Source: a virus
DNA length: 32,695 bases
Strand: one strand, 5' to 3'
Virus record (IMG/VR): IMGVR_UViG_3300013120_000098
Span: 1-32,695 of that record
The notes under the pieces were generated by a model. The model saw only the letters and a program-made list of their open reading frames with translations, was not told where the DNA came from and did not search any database. Shown piece after piece: positions 1 through 6,712 of the stretch (position 1 is the first letter of the stretch; the number at the start of each line of letters is the position of its first letter). A program made the translations under genes and the position numbers.

Positions 1-515
1 GGCGGAGCCGGGGGCGCAGACGGAGCGGCAGGCGGGGCCGGGGGAGCACTGGGTGCCTGGGTCCCACCGTTACCGTGACCCTGGTAGGGCTGACCCTTGA
101 CAGGAGCATTGCCCTCGGCGTCGAGAAACGCCTTGTGCTCGTTGCCCTTGCCTTCGGAACCGTTCTGCTTGGTGTACGTCGTCTCTTCCAGGCGGATACG
201 GAATGGCTTGCCGTGAAGCTGCTGGGTGTCCGTCATGTTGATCAGACCGCACACGTGGCAGATGCTCGACAGGTCGCGGTAAGCGATCTCGACTGCCTGG
301 GTGCTCTGGTTCTGAACGTTCAGGCGGATAGCATACCGCTTGCCGCGGAAGCCTTCATCCTGGCAGACCGCTTCCAGGACGAGCATCGTGCCACCCTTGG
401 AGGACTGCTTCAGTTCCGACTTGGCGATCATGAACATGTATTCGCCGGCCGGGAAGAAGTCCTGTCCGCCGGTGGACGGATCGACGTCACCTGCGTTAAA
501 AGTAAGCTGTACTAT
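1..515 (-). CDS. DUF669-family phage protein, partial, apparent ATA start
   Basis: The frame reads from 515 down and runs off the left edge of the window. The N-terminal sequence (VQLTFNAGDVDPSTG), a PAGEY motif and a central AVEIAYRDLSSICH region resemble the DUF669 family. Members usually sit beside a Sak4-type annealing ATPase in phage recombination cassettes, as here, and are thought to act on single-stranded DNA. The tail is rich in Ala and Pro, like the disordered tail of many ssDNA-binding proteins. There is no ATG, GTG or TTG at the expected start. A strong AAGGAGG lies 8 nt upstream of an ATA codon (513-515), exactly where the family's initiating Met belongs. The first ATG in frame comes about 26 codons later, inside the conserved domain. 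Family assignment is fairly sure; start choice is inferred. Confidence 0.75.
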   Translation of the reverse strand, partial: MVQLTFNAGDVDPSTGGQDFFPAGEYMFMIAKSELKQSSKGGTMLVLEAVCQDEGFRGKRYAIRLNVQNQSTQAVEIAYRDLSSICHVCGLINMTDTQQLHGKPFRIRLEETTYTKQNGSEGKGNEHKAFLDAEGNAPVKGQPYQGHGNGGTQAPSAPPAPPAAPSAPPAP

Positions 516-528
516 TGGTCTGCCCTCC

Positions 529-1074
529 TTAGGCGTCCGTTGTGAGCGTGCTGGTCGCTCGTTTATTTTGGGCTTGCTGCGACGCAGTAGCCCACCGACA
601 ATTACCAGGCTCGCAGCCAAGCTCTGGATTTTTACGATCTAGCGTCATACCCTCGGGGCGTTCGCCCATATCCGAGAAAAATGCCTTTGGATCGTCTAGC
701 CATTTGTCACAGACGGTAACACCTTTTTCAAAGTAGTTTTCCCGACCATGACCAGACGCGGCCGTGGGGCCACACCTTTGTTTCATTGCCTGGTAGCTTC
801 TATACCACCCAGGCCATTCACCTTGCTTAAGGCCAAAGCCTTTATCGTTGCTCTTCCAACGCTTACCGCATGATTGCGAGCAGTATTCTCGCTTATGCTC
901 TTCAGACTTAAAGTTAAACTGCCTGTTCGTAAACTCGGCTGTTTTTCCGCAGTCGCATTCAACACGTACTCCCCACCTGGGCTTTCCGTCTGATTGCATA
1001 AGCTGAACGTCGTTAGCTACAACCACCATATGACCTTGGCGTAAGCCTATGGGTAGTGTAACTCGTGATGCCAT
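529..1074 (-). CDS. Free-standing HNH-type homing endonuclease
   Basis: This 181-aa protein has two Cys pairs (C40/C42 and C65/C69) that could hold zinc, a central YRSYQAMKQRC segment, and a C-terminal block with MTLDR (143-147), GNCRWAT (157-163) and QQAQNKR. That ending is typical of the small HNH-like nucleases scattered through phage genomes as solitary mobile genes. Such enzymes cut DNA at a specific site and spread by repair. It lies between the Sak4 and DUF669 genes, which are normally neighbours, and looks lower in GC than they do. It has its own promoter-like sequence and an AAAGGA leader. Its stop codon overlaps the ribosome-binding site of the next gene. The nuclease family call is good; catalytic residues cannot be proven by eye. 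Confidence 0.75.
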   Translation of the reverse strand: MASRVTLPIGLRQGHMVVVANDVQLMQSDGKPRWGVRVECDCGKTAEFTNRQFNFKSEEHKREYCSQSCGKRWKSNDKGFGLKQGEWPGWYRSYQAMKQRCGPTAASGHGRENYFEKGVTVCDKWLDDPKAFFSDMGERPEGMTLDRKNPELGCEPGNCRWATASQQAQNKRATSTLTTDA

Positions 1075-1109
1075 TTGGTCATTCCTTTGCTTAGCTGGTT
1101 AGTAAGGCT

Positions 1110-1139
1110 AGGATACAGCGGCTGAAGCGCCGCTGTAAA
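1110..1139 (-). promoter_or_regulatory. Promoter of the HNH gene with hairpin in the spacer
   Basis: On the minus strand TTTACA (1134-1139) and TATCCT (1110-1115) are separated by 18 bp. The spacer is almost entirely an inverted repeat, ACAGCGGC/GCCGCTGT with a 6-nt loop (1115-1122 and 1129-1136). No T tract follows, so it is a poor terminator. It may be an operator, or an mRNA-end hairpin of the upstream ATPase gene. Confidence 0.5.
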
Positions 1140-1148
1140 CTCGTGAAA

Positions 1149-1829
1149 TTAAGACTTTGGAGTCAAAATCTTATTCACTAGGTACGTGAAGTCGGGGTAC
1201 TCCACGGCGTCCAGTACTCCCGACCGGTCTTTAGCGTCGGCGGATTGGGTGGCATGCGTCTGCAGGGCGTGGTAATCACGACCTTCCGGGTCCTTGCCCA
1301 TGAACGAATGCATCACCAGGTCGAAGAGGTACGGCAAGGCTGGACCGACCTGCTGACCAGGCGACTGGGGCATGGCCTTCGCGACGCCGGTGATCGGGTC
1401 AGTCGCCACGGTGGCCTTACAGGTCACCAGGACGTTGAACTGGTTGAGGTCCCGGAACTCCTTCACGATGTTAATGACCTGGACCGCGAGTTCGCCGTAG
1501 GCCTGGCGTGGGTCCTTGGTCTTCTTCTTCTCGTCGGCAAGGCACACTTCCGCAATCTCGGAAATGGAGTCCAGGCAGACGGTCTGGATACCATGCTTGG
1601 CCGCGTCCGCTCGGCACCAGGCGAGTGCGTCGCGCACCTGCTGGAAGTTGGACACCTCGGTGAACGGGATGGCCTTGTTCCGTAGGGACAGCAAGCCTCC
1701 TTCCGCCGAGATGATGAACGGACTGGGCGCAGTGCCGCACAGCGTGGTTTTACCCGAGCCAGCTGCCCCGTAAACCAGGGCAGCCACTCGATCGACGGCG
1801 GTATCCGTCGTCTTGATATTGATATTCAC
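1149..1829 (-). CDS. Sak4-like RecA-fold ATPase, single-strand annealing recombinase
   Basis: The 226-aa protein has a Walker A motif GAAGSGKT (21-28) and a Walker B strand TVCLDSISE (83-91). This fits the single-domain RecA/Rad51-like phage ATPases known as Sak4. These bind ssDNA and promote annealing or strand exchange, usually with a single-strand binding partner encoded nearby; here the DUF669 protein may fill that role. It starts at GTG 1829, directly after the TAA of the upstream gene, with AAGGAG as ribosome-binding site. It sits in the leftward early operon. A general AAA-ATPase label is the safe fallback; Sak4 is favoured by length, motifs and neighbourhood. Confidence 0.85.
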   Translation of the reverse strand: MNINIKTTDTAVDRVAALVYGAAGSGKTTLCGTAPSPFIISAEGGLLSLRNKAIPFTEVSNFQQVRDALAWCRADAAKHGIQTVCLDSISEIAEVCLADEKKKTKDPRQAYGELAVQVINIVKEFRDLNQFNVLVTCKATVATDPITGVAKAMPQSPGQQVGPALPYLFDLVMHSFMGKDPEGRDYHALQTHATQSADAKDRSGVLDAVEYPDFTYLVNKILTPKS

Positions 1830-2489
1830 TTATTCTCCTTGTGCGTTGGTTGCCCCGATCGAACCGTCGACGCGGGTATACGTTTCTTTGCCCTGAGCCA
1901 AGGCCTTGCGCCGGCGAGCATCATTTTCCTGGTGAATGACGTGGCTCATGGAACCGTCGGCGTTAGTGATTTCTTGCGTGTTGGTAAGCTCAGACGCTTT
2001 GATCCTGGCGCCGCCGTCGATAAGCTCGGCGCTGAGCGAACCTTTCACAAACTCGGCGCCTTCTAGCTCGTTGTTGCCAAGAAGCTGACGGCGCGCAGCG
2101 TTAAACTTATCGTCTCCCAGGTTCTTCTTGACCTTCTCAAGCCGCTCGAATACCTCATGCGCCGCAAGCTCGTCTTCGGCGTCGGCTTCGCGAGCCTTGA
2201 TTTCGTACAGACGTGCCATATTGACTTTGGCCACCGCGTGTTTAAGCGCAGACAGGGCGCATCCGACATGAGCGATCCGGACGTTGGTCTCGGTGACCTT
2301 GACCAGGCAGAGTGTGTCCCTGGTCTCGACGACCACGACGTCGTCCTTGGCCAGGTCCAGACCGACAGCGTTCTTGAACGCATAAGCTTTGCTACCGCCT
2401 GCTGAGTTAGCGCCGTCCAGATACGTTGCCTTGAAGATCGACGCTCCGCCTTGGAGTTGCATGAGGGCGATCATTTCTTTGGTATCCAT
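1830..2489 (-). CDS. Hypothetical early protein, 219 aa (internal-start form)
   Basis: This is the preferred gene model within a longer open frame. ATG 2489 is preceded by AAAGCAAAGGAACAAAGACC, the extended leader seen before most early genes here, so initiation at this codon is well supported. The product MDTKEMIALMQLQGG... has a beta-rich first half with YLDGANSAGGSKAYAF and a VVVVETRDTLCLVKV strand that looks like a small barrel. A charged, helical middle (about residues 90-140, rich in Glu, Lys and Ala) may form a coiled coil, and the tail is polar. I do not recognise the family. Its place between a coiled-coil protein and the Sak4 ATPase suggests a part in replication or recombination. 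Confidence 0.75.
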   Translation of the reverse strand: MDTKEMIALMQLQGGASIFKATYLDGANSAGGSKAYAFKNAVGLDLAKDDVVVVETRDTLCLVKVTETNVRIAHVGCALSALKHAVAKVNMARLYEIKAREADAEDELAAHEVFERLEKVKKNLGDDKFNAARRQLLGNNELEGAEFVKGSLSAELIDGGARIKASELTNTQEITNADGSMSHVIHQENDARRRKALAQGKETYTRVDGSIGATNAQGE

Positions 2490-2741
2490 GGTCTTTGTTC
2501 CTTTGCTTTCCGGGTGCGATGCACTCCGGCAATTTATCGTTTCGTTGAAGTACTCCGCCAGGACGCGCTTTTCCATCTCGGAGAAGTCTGCTTGCGTCAT
2601 GGCGCTAAGATCGAGTACGGGTTGTTGGCTGTAGCGAGGCACGTAACGACCCAGGCGGGCGTCCCACGTAGCTATGAGCTCGGCAGGTTCGACAGGTATA
2701 CCGCCGTAAGCCATACGGAAATATTCTTGCTTGGTTACCAT
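1830..2741 (-). CDS. In-frame 5' extension giving a 303-aa long form
   Basis: The frame of the 219-aa protein stays open upstream to ATG 2741 and adds 84 residues that begin MVTKQEYFRMAYGGIPVEP. The stretch is protein-like, with aromatic and charged residues and an AMTQADFSEMEKRVLAEYF helix. No stop separates it from the downstream start. GGTGGGG precedes ATG 2741, and the stop of an 18-aa leader ORF lies 3 nt upstream, so coupled initiation is plausible. Either two nested products with a shared C-terminus are made, or two former genes fused by loss of a stop codon. I do not recognise the extension. Confidence 0.5.
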   Translation of the reverse strand: MVTKQEYFRMAYGGIPVEPAELIATWDARLGRYVPRYSQQPVLDLSAMTQADFSEMEKRVLAEYFNETINCRSASHPESKGTKTMDTKEMIALMQLQGGASIFKATYLDGANSAGGSKAYAFKNAVGLDLAKDDVVVVETRDTLCLVKVTETNVRIAHVGCALSALKHAVAKVNMARLYEIKAREADAEDELAAHEVFERLEKVKKNLGDDKFNAARRQLLGNNELEGAEFVKGSLSAELIDGGARIKASELTNTQEITNADGSMSHVIHQENDARRRKALAQGKETYTRVDGSIGATNAQGE

Positions 2742-2744
2742 GGC

Positions 2745-2801
2745 TTACCCCACCGAGTTGGAACGGTGGAACACAGCACAGCTGAAAAATGTGGTCTTCA
2801 T
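2745..2801 (-). CDS. 18-aa leader ORF
   Basis: A short ORF encodes MKTTFFSCAVFHRSNSVG. Its ATG (2799-2801) follows AAGCAAAGGAACAAGAC, one of the best matches in the window to the early-gene leader. Its TAA (2745-2747) ends 3 nt before ATG 2741 of the next ORF, and its last codons form that gene's GGTGGGG. This layout suggests a coupling or attenuation leader, though a real microprotein is possible. The ribosome-binding site is the main evidence. Confidence 0.5.
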   Translation of the reverse strand: MKTTFFSCAVFHRSNSVG

Positions 2802-2826
2802 GTCTTGTTCCTTTGCTTGAGTTAAT

Positions 2827-2854
2827 GGTAACCGCAGATTATGCCGCGGTTACC
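2827..2854. promoter_or_regulatory. Perfect 9-bp inverted repeat GGTAACCGC/GCGGTTACC
   Basis: The arms lie at 2827-2835 and 2846-2854 with a 10-nt loop, between the stop of the coiled-coil gene and the leader ORF. No T tract follows on either strand, so it is not an obvious intrinsic terminator. It could be an mRNA-stabilising or processing hairpin, or an operator. Confidence 0.45.
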
Positions 2855-2868
2855 AGGAAGTAAATGGC

Positions 2869-3378
2869 TTAATCCAAAGAAAGCGTCGGGGTGGCGTATT
2901 TTGTCACCAGGCAGCGAGAGAAGGCGTTCGCGGCGGCAGGGGACAGCTTGTCGTAATTCCGCTTGTCTAGTTCATACTTGACCCGGAGTACGTCGTCGAA
3001 CGCCTTGTCGCCGGGTTGCGCCGCTTCTTCGTAGAACTTGCGGGCTTCCTGGAGCGCGGAGGCCTCGACCTTGCGATCGACCTTATGGGTGAGCTTGAGC
3101 TTCCGGTCGTTCGACAGGGTGTAGGTATTCACGCCTTCATTGAGATTGTCGCCGAAGTAGGACCGGAGGCTTTCCGCATACCGGTCACGCAGGATGCGCT
3201 CTTCTTTGTTGATGCCGTCCATCGCCTGCTTGACGGCTTCCTGCAGTTGCTGCAGTTCGTACCAGTCGTTCAGGCACTCTTCGAATTCGTTGGCCGGTTC
3301 GTGCACGGCCTTCAGGTCGTTCAGCTTGGCGAACGCGCGAAGTTCCGCCAGGAAGCGGTCGATTGGTCTGGTGGTCAT
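2869..3378 (-). CDS. Hypothetical coiled-coil early protein, first gene of the leftward operon
   Basis: This 169-aa protein opens with MTTRPIDRFLAELRAFAKL. It continues as a long charged helix with probable coiled-coil character to about residue 70, then has a beta segment VNTYTLSNDRKLKLTHKVDRK and a helical C-terminus. The layout of a helical hairpin followed by a short beta element recalls small phage proteins encoded beside recombinases, including Gam-like and host-nuclease-blocking proteins. I see no signature strong enough to name a family. The start at 3378 is supported by AGCAAAGGAGCCTGAC before the ATG and by a promoter about 28 bp upstream. As promoter-proximal gene of the operon it is probably made early and in quantity. 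Confidence 0.8.
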   Translation of the reverse strand: MTTRPIDRFLAELRAFAKLNDLKAVHEPANEFEECLNDWYELQQLQEAVKQAMDGINKEERILRDRYAESLRSYFGDNLNEGVNTYTLSNDRKLKLTHKVDRKVEASALQEARKFYEEAAQPGDKAFDDVLRVKYELDKRNYDKLSPAAANAFSRCLVTKYATPTLSLD

Positions 3379-3405
3379 GTCAGGCTCCTTTGCTCTGTAC
3401 CGTTG

Positions 3406-3434
3406 ACGATAAGCCTTTATGGGTCCTCTGTAAA
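3406..3434 (-). promoter_or_regulatory. Early leftward promoter
   Basis: The minus strand has TTTACA (3429-3434), a 17-bp spacer and TATCGT (3406-3411), directly upstream of the leftward operon. The spacer contains, on the plus strand, TGGGTCCTC (3420-3428). The same motif lies in two rightward promoters and is a candidate operator. Confidence 0.65.
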
Positions 3435-3482
3435 TAGCCTATTTTCATAGTATGCTCCGGCTGCCTGTGAGACGATCTATGC

Positions 3483-3494
3483 CCCTGGCCAGGG
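3483..3494. promoter_or_regulatory. Palindrome CCCTGGCCAGGG in the divergent control region
   Basis: A perfect 12-bp palindrome lies near the middle of the 3379-3639 intergenic region. It is flanked by ACGAT on the left and ATCGT on the right, so the dyad extends imperfectly outward. No gene overlaps it. It is a candidate binding site for a dimeric regulator that acts on both divergent operons. The palindrome is seen directly; the function is inferred. Confidence 0.35.
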
Positions 3495-3580
3495 TCTATC
3501 GTGCCTAGGCTAGTCACGACATACTAGAGAAGGTGCACGACCTGAACGTGGCTTCCTATTTTTGAAGGACTAAAAAATGC

Positions 3581-3609
3581 TTTACTTTTGGGTCCTCCTA
3601 TAATATCAA
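3581..3609 (+). promoter_or_regulatory. Rightward promoter of the regulator/primase operon
   Basis: TTTACT (3581-3586) is followed after 17 bp by TATCAA (3604-3609), and a perfect TATAAT (3599-3604) overlaps. The spacer holds TGGGTCCTC (3589-3597), shared with the divergent promoter. Eighteen of 19 bases from TTTACT onward match the promoter at 8644. Confidence 0.6.
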
Positions 3610-3639
3610 GAAAGCTCAGTCAGACCAAAGGAACACCAC

Positions 3640-3831
3640 ATGCATGACCAGTCTGACGCGCAAAAGCGCGGACGACCGCCTGTGCCAATCAAGCTAAGCG
3701 AGCAAGTCAAGGTGAGCCTCAGCAAAGACCAGCTTGAGGCTCTTAGACAGGCTGCGGATACCGACGGAAAGCGGGTAGCAGCTTGGGCACGACAGGTAAT
3801 CCTAAAAGAACTAGGCATCGCAGATGATTGA
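3640..3831 (+). CDS. Small ribbon-helix-helix-like DNA-binding regulator
   Basis: The 63-aa protein has a basic N-terminal arm containing KRGRPP, like an AT-hook. A short strand follows (EQVKVSLSKDQLEALRQAA) and then a helix (RVAAWARQVILKEL). This strand-helix-helix layout is typical of Arc/MetJ/CopG-type regulators, which bind operators as dimers through the paired strands. It is the first gene of the rightward operon and borders a divergent control region with repeated motifs, the usual place for an autoregulated repressor. The start follows CCAAAGGAACACCAC. Its 3' end overlaps the primase start by 8 nt. Fold assignment is by pattern only. Confidence 0.7.
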   Translation: MHDQSDAQKRGRPPVPIKLSEQVKVSLSKDQLEALRQAADTDGKRVAAWARQVILKELGIADD

Positions 3832-6343
3832 AAGAGTATGCACCGGTAAAGGTAGCCGGGAGTACAGGGCAGAAGGAAGCCTGAACCCCTTCGATACAAT
3901 CGGCCTCGACGAAATCTGGGCCATGGTCGCGAACCCGGTTGAGCTTCCCAAGGACCAAGCGCCCTGGATCATTCCCAGTGCCTACCACCTGGCAGACGCG
4001 CGCGACTTCTCGGTCCAGCGTCATAAGGGCGAGTACAAGCTCCTCTGCTGGGACATCGATAAAGGTAACCATGACCTGCAGACCGTCGTTAACGTGGCGG
4101 AGCAGGTCGTAGGTAAAGAGACAGCGTTCGCTGTCTATAGCTCGAGCAGCAGCAAGCCTGACCAGCGCAAGTGGCGCGTACTCGTTCTTATCGAACCCAA
4201 TCCCCCGCTTAACGGCTTCGGGTACAACGCCTTCCAAACGGTCTTCTTCGACCGGATGGCCGAACTGGGCGTGCGACCTGACTACGCCCTGGCGCGTTCT
4301 GCCCAATTGGTCTACCTGCCGAACCGAGGCGAGTTGTACGAGTACCACTATAACAACGGTGGCTACCTGAACCTCTCGCAGCATCCGCTGTCGTACCTCG
4401 CGGCCGCCGTTCACAAGGAAGCCTTGGCTGCTAGCAAGGTCCAAAGGTCCGACAAGCAGTTCGGACACCATAGCTACCTGGGCGCGTTCCGTCGTAAGCA
4501 CGATATAACTAGCTTGCTCCATGCGTACGGCTTCCAGACGAAGAACGGGATTAACTGGATCAACCCGTATAGCGAGTCTGGCAGCTACGGCGGGTTCAAG
4601 CTCTTCGAAGACGGTGGATGGTTTAGCTCGTCGGACGGGATGATCCAGAACCACGTCGGCAAGAGCGCACAGGGCGGACGAGCCGGTGACGGCTTTGACC
4701 TGTACGTGCACTTCTCCTGTCGAGGCGACTTCAACCTGGCGATCGAATACGCGAAGCAGTGCCTGGCGGAAGAGCTTGCTAACGATCCGTTCGTGCAGCA
4801 CGGTCGCGAGGTCTTCGAGAACCTATTCGTATCGGGCGAGCCAGCAGGACCCAAGGCGGTCGAGGCAGCGAACGAGGCCAGGGTCACGGCGAACAACGAA
4901 GCACTGAAGGAGTTCCACTCGACGGTGGATAAGGGCTTCACGAAGTTCACGGTCCTGGGTCCGCTCACCGGCTTCACCGAGCGTCTGGCAGACTGGATCG
5001 ACAAGCACTTCATGTTCTATGACCAACCGGAAATTGCCAAAGTGGCCGCGCTCACCGCGGTAGCCGGTTTCGTCGGTCGTAAGGATAGCTTCAACGACGC
5101 GGCTCCGGTCTTCAACTGCCTGGGCCTCGGTATTACCGGTATCGGCAAGGACATTGTTGATGGCTTCCTGAACGTGCTTATTGACGACCTGTCCAGTAAG
5201 TATGACGAGTTCAAGCACAGAGAGCTTCATGTTTTCAAGCCGATGACAATGAACGAAGGCGTGCGCTCGTATAACAGGGAGATGAGTCGCAGGCTATCGA
5301 CGGTCATCATTCTGCCTGAGTCGGGCATGAACAAGAACAGCAAGGCTGGCGACCGAGAGAAGGTCCAGTCGTACATCATGACGAACATCGCCGGTTCCGC
5401 TTACCGGCAGCTTCGGTTCAGCCAGCAATCCATTGGGCTCCTGGACGTCTACGGCGTTCCGCACTCGGTGTTCGAGGAGTCGACCTTCGAGGCGTACAGG
5501 GATCACCTGAACAATAACGCTCATGCGACGGGCGAAGCTGCACGGCGGCTGTTTTATCGGTTCGACGTCTCCAGGGGGAACACCTCCGGGCGCATCCGGT
5601 CAAGCGAGCTTCCTGGCTGGATACTCGATGGGTTTTACCGTCTGGCGATGGAAGGGCTCAGGGGCGAAGACGAAGCCATGCGTACGACGATAGACGATCT
5701 GCCGGCGCCAGGAACCCTGCGCAGTCCGTACGACCAGAGGAACAGGTATCAGCCAAGCCCGGAAGTCCAGGCCGCGTTCCTCAAGATGGAAGAGGAGACC
5801 ATCGAAGCCCGGAAGAACAACACGGAGAACGTCGCAGATATTAGCTGGGGCCATAAGTCAGGTCGCCAAATCCTTCTGCACCGTCAGCTTGCTTTGCTCC
5901 TGGCTCGGACAGATGCCGTCGTTGATGGAACGGCCGCCGTGGTGGAGATGAGACACCTGGACGCAGCGAACCGTCTGATCATCGCGAGCCAGGCTACCGA
6001 GCTTGCCAACAGCGATAGCTTCGGGAACCCGCTGGACGAACTGGCGAAGTCGGTCCTGGAGATGATGGCGAAGTTCTTTACCAAGGAACCTAACGCGACG
6101 TACAGAAAGAACTGGGGGATCGGTCGCAATCCTGACATTTGCTTCGCGCAGCACTGGTTCCCATGGGCAATGGTGACGACCAATCCGAATATGTCGCGTA
6201 AGGCCGATAGCATAGTCAACGGCGCATATAACAAGAAACGCGTCTGGGAAGACCTGCAGAAACACGGCCAGGACCTAGGTTATTGGCAGATAGAGCTTGA
6301 CAATAGGAAGGTCTATGTCATTCCTAATCTTGATAGGCTGTAA
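3824..6343 (+). CDS. Replicative primase-helicase (AEP-like primase plus DUF3987-like helicase)
   Basis: This 839-aa protein appears to join two replication activities. The N-terminal part has CWDIDKG with an Asp pair (D77, D79), a YSSSSS turn, KWRVLVLIEP, and RPDYALARSAQLVYLPNR (D153). This pattern fits an archaeo-eukaryotic-type primase core. The C-terminal half has a P-loop GITGIGKD (436-443) and a Walker B-like VIILPES (494-500), as in DUF3987-type phage and plasmid helicases. The last P-loop position is Asp instead of Ser or Thr, an oddity that may mark a subfamily. It overlaps the regulator gene upstream and is followed directly by the iteron-rich origin candidate, so it probably primes and unwinds there. 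Confidence 0.8.
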   Translation: MIERVCTGKGSREYRAEGSLNPFDTIGLDEIWAMVANPVELPKDQAPWIIPSAYHLADARDFSVQRHKGEYKLLCWDIDKGNHDLQTVVNVAEQVVGKETAFAVYSSSSSKPDQRKWRVLVLIEPNPPLNGFGYNAFQTVFFDRMAELGVRPDYALARSAQLVYLPNRGELYEYHYNNGGYLNLSQHPLSYLAAAVHKEALAASKVQRSDKQFGHHSYLGAFRRKHDITSLLHAYGFQTKNGINWINPYSESGSYGGFKLFEDGGWFSSSDGMIQNHVGKSAQGGRAGDGFDLYVHFSCRGDFNLAIEYAKQCLAEELANDPFVQHGREVFENLFVSGEPAGPKAVEAANEARVTANNEALKEFHSTVDKGFTKFTVLGPLTGFTERLADWIDKHFMFYDQPEIAKVAALTAVAGFVGRKDSFNDAAPVFNCLGLGITGIGKDIVDGFLNVLIDDLSSKYDEFKHRELHVFKPMTMNEGVRSYNREMSRRLSTVIILPESGMNKNSKAGDREKVQSYIMTNIAGSAYRQLRFSQQSIGLLDVYGVPHSVFEESTFEAYRDHLNNNAHATGEAARRLFYRFDVSRGNTSGRIRSSELPGWILDGFYRLAMEGLRGEDEAMRTTIDDLPAPGTLRSPYDQRNRYQPSPEVQAAFLKMEEETIEARKNNTENVADISWGHKSGRQILLHRQLALLLARTDAVVDGTAAVVEMRHLDAANRLIIASQATELANSDSFGNPLDELAKSVLEMMAKFFTKEPNATYRKNWGIGRNPDICFAQHWFPWAMVTTNPNMSRKADSIVNGAYNKKRVWEDLQKHGQDLGYWQIELDNRKVYVIPNLDRL

Positions 6344-6359
6344 TCCGTCATGAAGGGCC

Positions 6360-6680
6360 AACCTACTAATACTACTATCCGGGCTACTAACAAACCTACT
6401 ACGCTAGAAAAGGCCCTTTTTGGTAGTAAAAACAAGGGCTTAGCCCAACCTACTAACATTACTAATAGGGGTACGGGGGGGGGCCCCGGACAGGCCCCGG
6501 GAAGAGGCCTCTCGAGCGTCATAAAACGAATAAGCGTCCGAACCCCCCGCCCCCCCCAGTGTAATGCTAGTAGGTCGTGGTAAATAAGTAAAAAAATATA
6601 ATAATAATAATAACTTAGCCTATTTATATATTACTAATGAATGCTACTACAACCTACTACAAATCAAGCCCAACCTACTA
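6360..6680 (+). repeat. Iteron array AACCTACTA
   Basis: Five perfect 9-bp direct repeats lie at 6360-6368, 6393-6401, 6447-6455, 6651-6659 and 6672-6680. Imperfect copies sharing TACTA occur between them. Two copies are 21 bp apart (about two helical turns) and another pair is 33 bp apart (about three), as expected when protein monomers bind on one face of the helix. Confidence 0.75.
6581..6637. other. AT-rich block, candidate DNA-unwinding element
   Basis: About 57 bp made mostly of A and T, with repeated ATA units, sits between the left and right iteron groups. In a GC-rich genome this is the most easily melted stretch of the window and suits strand opening at an origin. Confidence 0.6.
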
Positions 6681-6712
6681 CAATCGAAAATCAGGGGCCT
6701 TTTGGTACTTAT

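Larger units (their letters stand above)
6345..6690. other. Candidate phage replication origin with iterons
   Basis: This stretch holds five exact AACCTACTA repeats (starting at 6360, 6393, 6447, 6651 and 6672), further TACTA-core variants, and inverted copies at about 6421 and 6570. The repeats flank a run of nine G (6475-6483), a C-rich run (6543-6557) and an AT-rich block (6581-6637) with ATA repeats. Iterons beside an easily melted AT block, next to the replicative helicase gene, is the classic layout of a theta-type origin. A 77-codon frame crosses it (6350-6583) but looks like low-complexity read-through. Initiator and function are inferred. Confidence 0.7.

Noticed and set aside
75-545. 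Long plus-strand ORF opposite the DUF669 gene
   Set aside because: It is the mirror of a conserved coding sequence in GC-rich DNA, has no start signal, and does not resemble a known protein.
3743-4801. 352-codon minus-strand ORF inside the primase-helicase gene
   Set aside because: The opposite strand has clear primase motifs. Long antisense frames are expected in GC-rich coding DNA.
6350-6583. 77-codon ORF over the origin region, rich in Thr, Pro and Asn
   Set aside because: It has no ribosome-binding site, its sequence is a direct translation of the iterons and of G and C tracts, and it resembles no protein family. It is best seen as a chance frame through the origin.
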